The position numbers and the translations under genes are program-made. Shown in pieces: positions 5,486-5,551 of a stretch of 5,551 nucleotides of DNA. The notes beneath the pieces are model-generated. The model had not been told where the DNA came from. It saw nothing but the letters and a program-made list of their open reading frames with translations, and ran no database searches. Each line of letters begins with the position of its first letter. The stretch's first letter is position 1. Origin of the DNA: F23-D06 sp045116675 (lineage in GTDB: Bacteria > Bacteroidota > Bacteroidia > Bacteroidales > WCHB1-69); NCBI GenBank assembly GCA_045116675.1, contig JBGUMF010000046.1:1-5551 (forward strand). The letters are read 5' to 3'.

Positions 5486-5551
5486 TGGATTTGAAAGCAA
5501 CCCGACATACAATATATATTATATACATTCTGGTTTTGATGGGCTTGTGCC
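5485..5551 (+). CDS. Start of an exported protein, cut by the window edge; possibly SprA/Sov (T9SS translocon)
   Basis: A frame beginning with GTG at 5485, sharing the G of the ruvA stop TAG, stays open to the window end. Its 22 codons read as a short basic start (VDLKATRH) and then a hydrophobic run (TIYIIYILVLMG), as expected of a signal peptide. The Cys near the end follows Leu, so this is not a standard lipobox. From what I recall of Bacteroidota gene order, ruvA is commonly followed by sprA (sov in Porphyromonas), the giant outer-membrane translocon of T9SS, which would fit the T9SS cargo gene upstream. This rests on context and a signal-like stretch only; an alternative in-frame start (TTG 5491 or ATG 5539) or another exported protein is possible. 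Confidence 0.4.
   Translation, partial: MDLKATRHTIYIIYILVLMGLC

Noticed and set aside
1..5551. CRISPR array, insertion sequence, phage or defence system
   Set aside because: No spaced direct repeats, transposase, integrase, or defence-like protein is visible on either strand; the content is housekeeping genes plus one secreted protease.

Overview
This window reads as chromosomal DNA from a member of the Bacteroidota, most likely the order Bacteroidales. Four things point there: three -7 elements of the form TAnnTTTG, the promoter motif of this phylum; starts with A-rich leaders and no Shine-Dalgarno sequence; a type IX secretion (T9SS) C-terminal sorting domain on a secreted protease; and a tRNA gene with no encoded CCA. 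The genus cannot be fixed from the sequence alone. All genes lie on the + strand.

Layout. Bases 1-858 hold the 3' part of queA (queuosine tRNA modification). After a 12-base gap comes purM (871-1896, purine synthesis), probably in the same transcript. A 131-base intergenic stretch with a TAnnTTTG element leads to a large gene (2028-4619) for a secreted C10-family (streptopain/PrtT-like) cysteine protease. That protein has a signal peptide, an inhibitory propeptide, a catalytic domain, two CUB-like domains and a T9SS sorting tail. A strong intrinsic terminator follows. Next is a self-contained tRNA-Glu(CUC) gene with its own promoter and terminator (4713-4842). Then come ruvA (4895-5485, Holliday junction branch migration) with its own -7 element and, overlapping the ruvA stop by one base, the first codons of an apparent exported protein that runs off the window. 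Gene-order knowledge suggests the last one may be the T9SS translocon gene sprA/sov.

Most interesting signal. The protease domain is split between its catalytic His (residue 352) and the conserved NWGWGG motif (463-468) by about 95 extra residues that streptopain lacks. The insert is rich in Thr and Asp, has no Lys, Arg or Cys, repeats with a period near 12-13 residues, and carries eight matches to the Bacteroidota O-glycosylation sequon D-[S/T]-[A/I/L/V/M/T]. The other roughly 765 residues contain only three. A plausible reading is a glycosylated, acidic repeat arm grafted beside the active site of a T9SS-exported protease.

The remaining genes are ordinary housekeeping genes that share no pathway with the protease. 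The possible functional link is between the T9SS cargo protease and the putative T9SS gene at the right edge.
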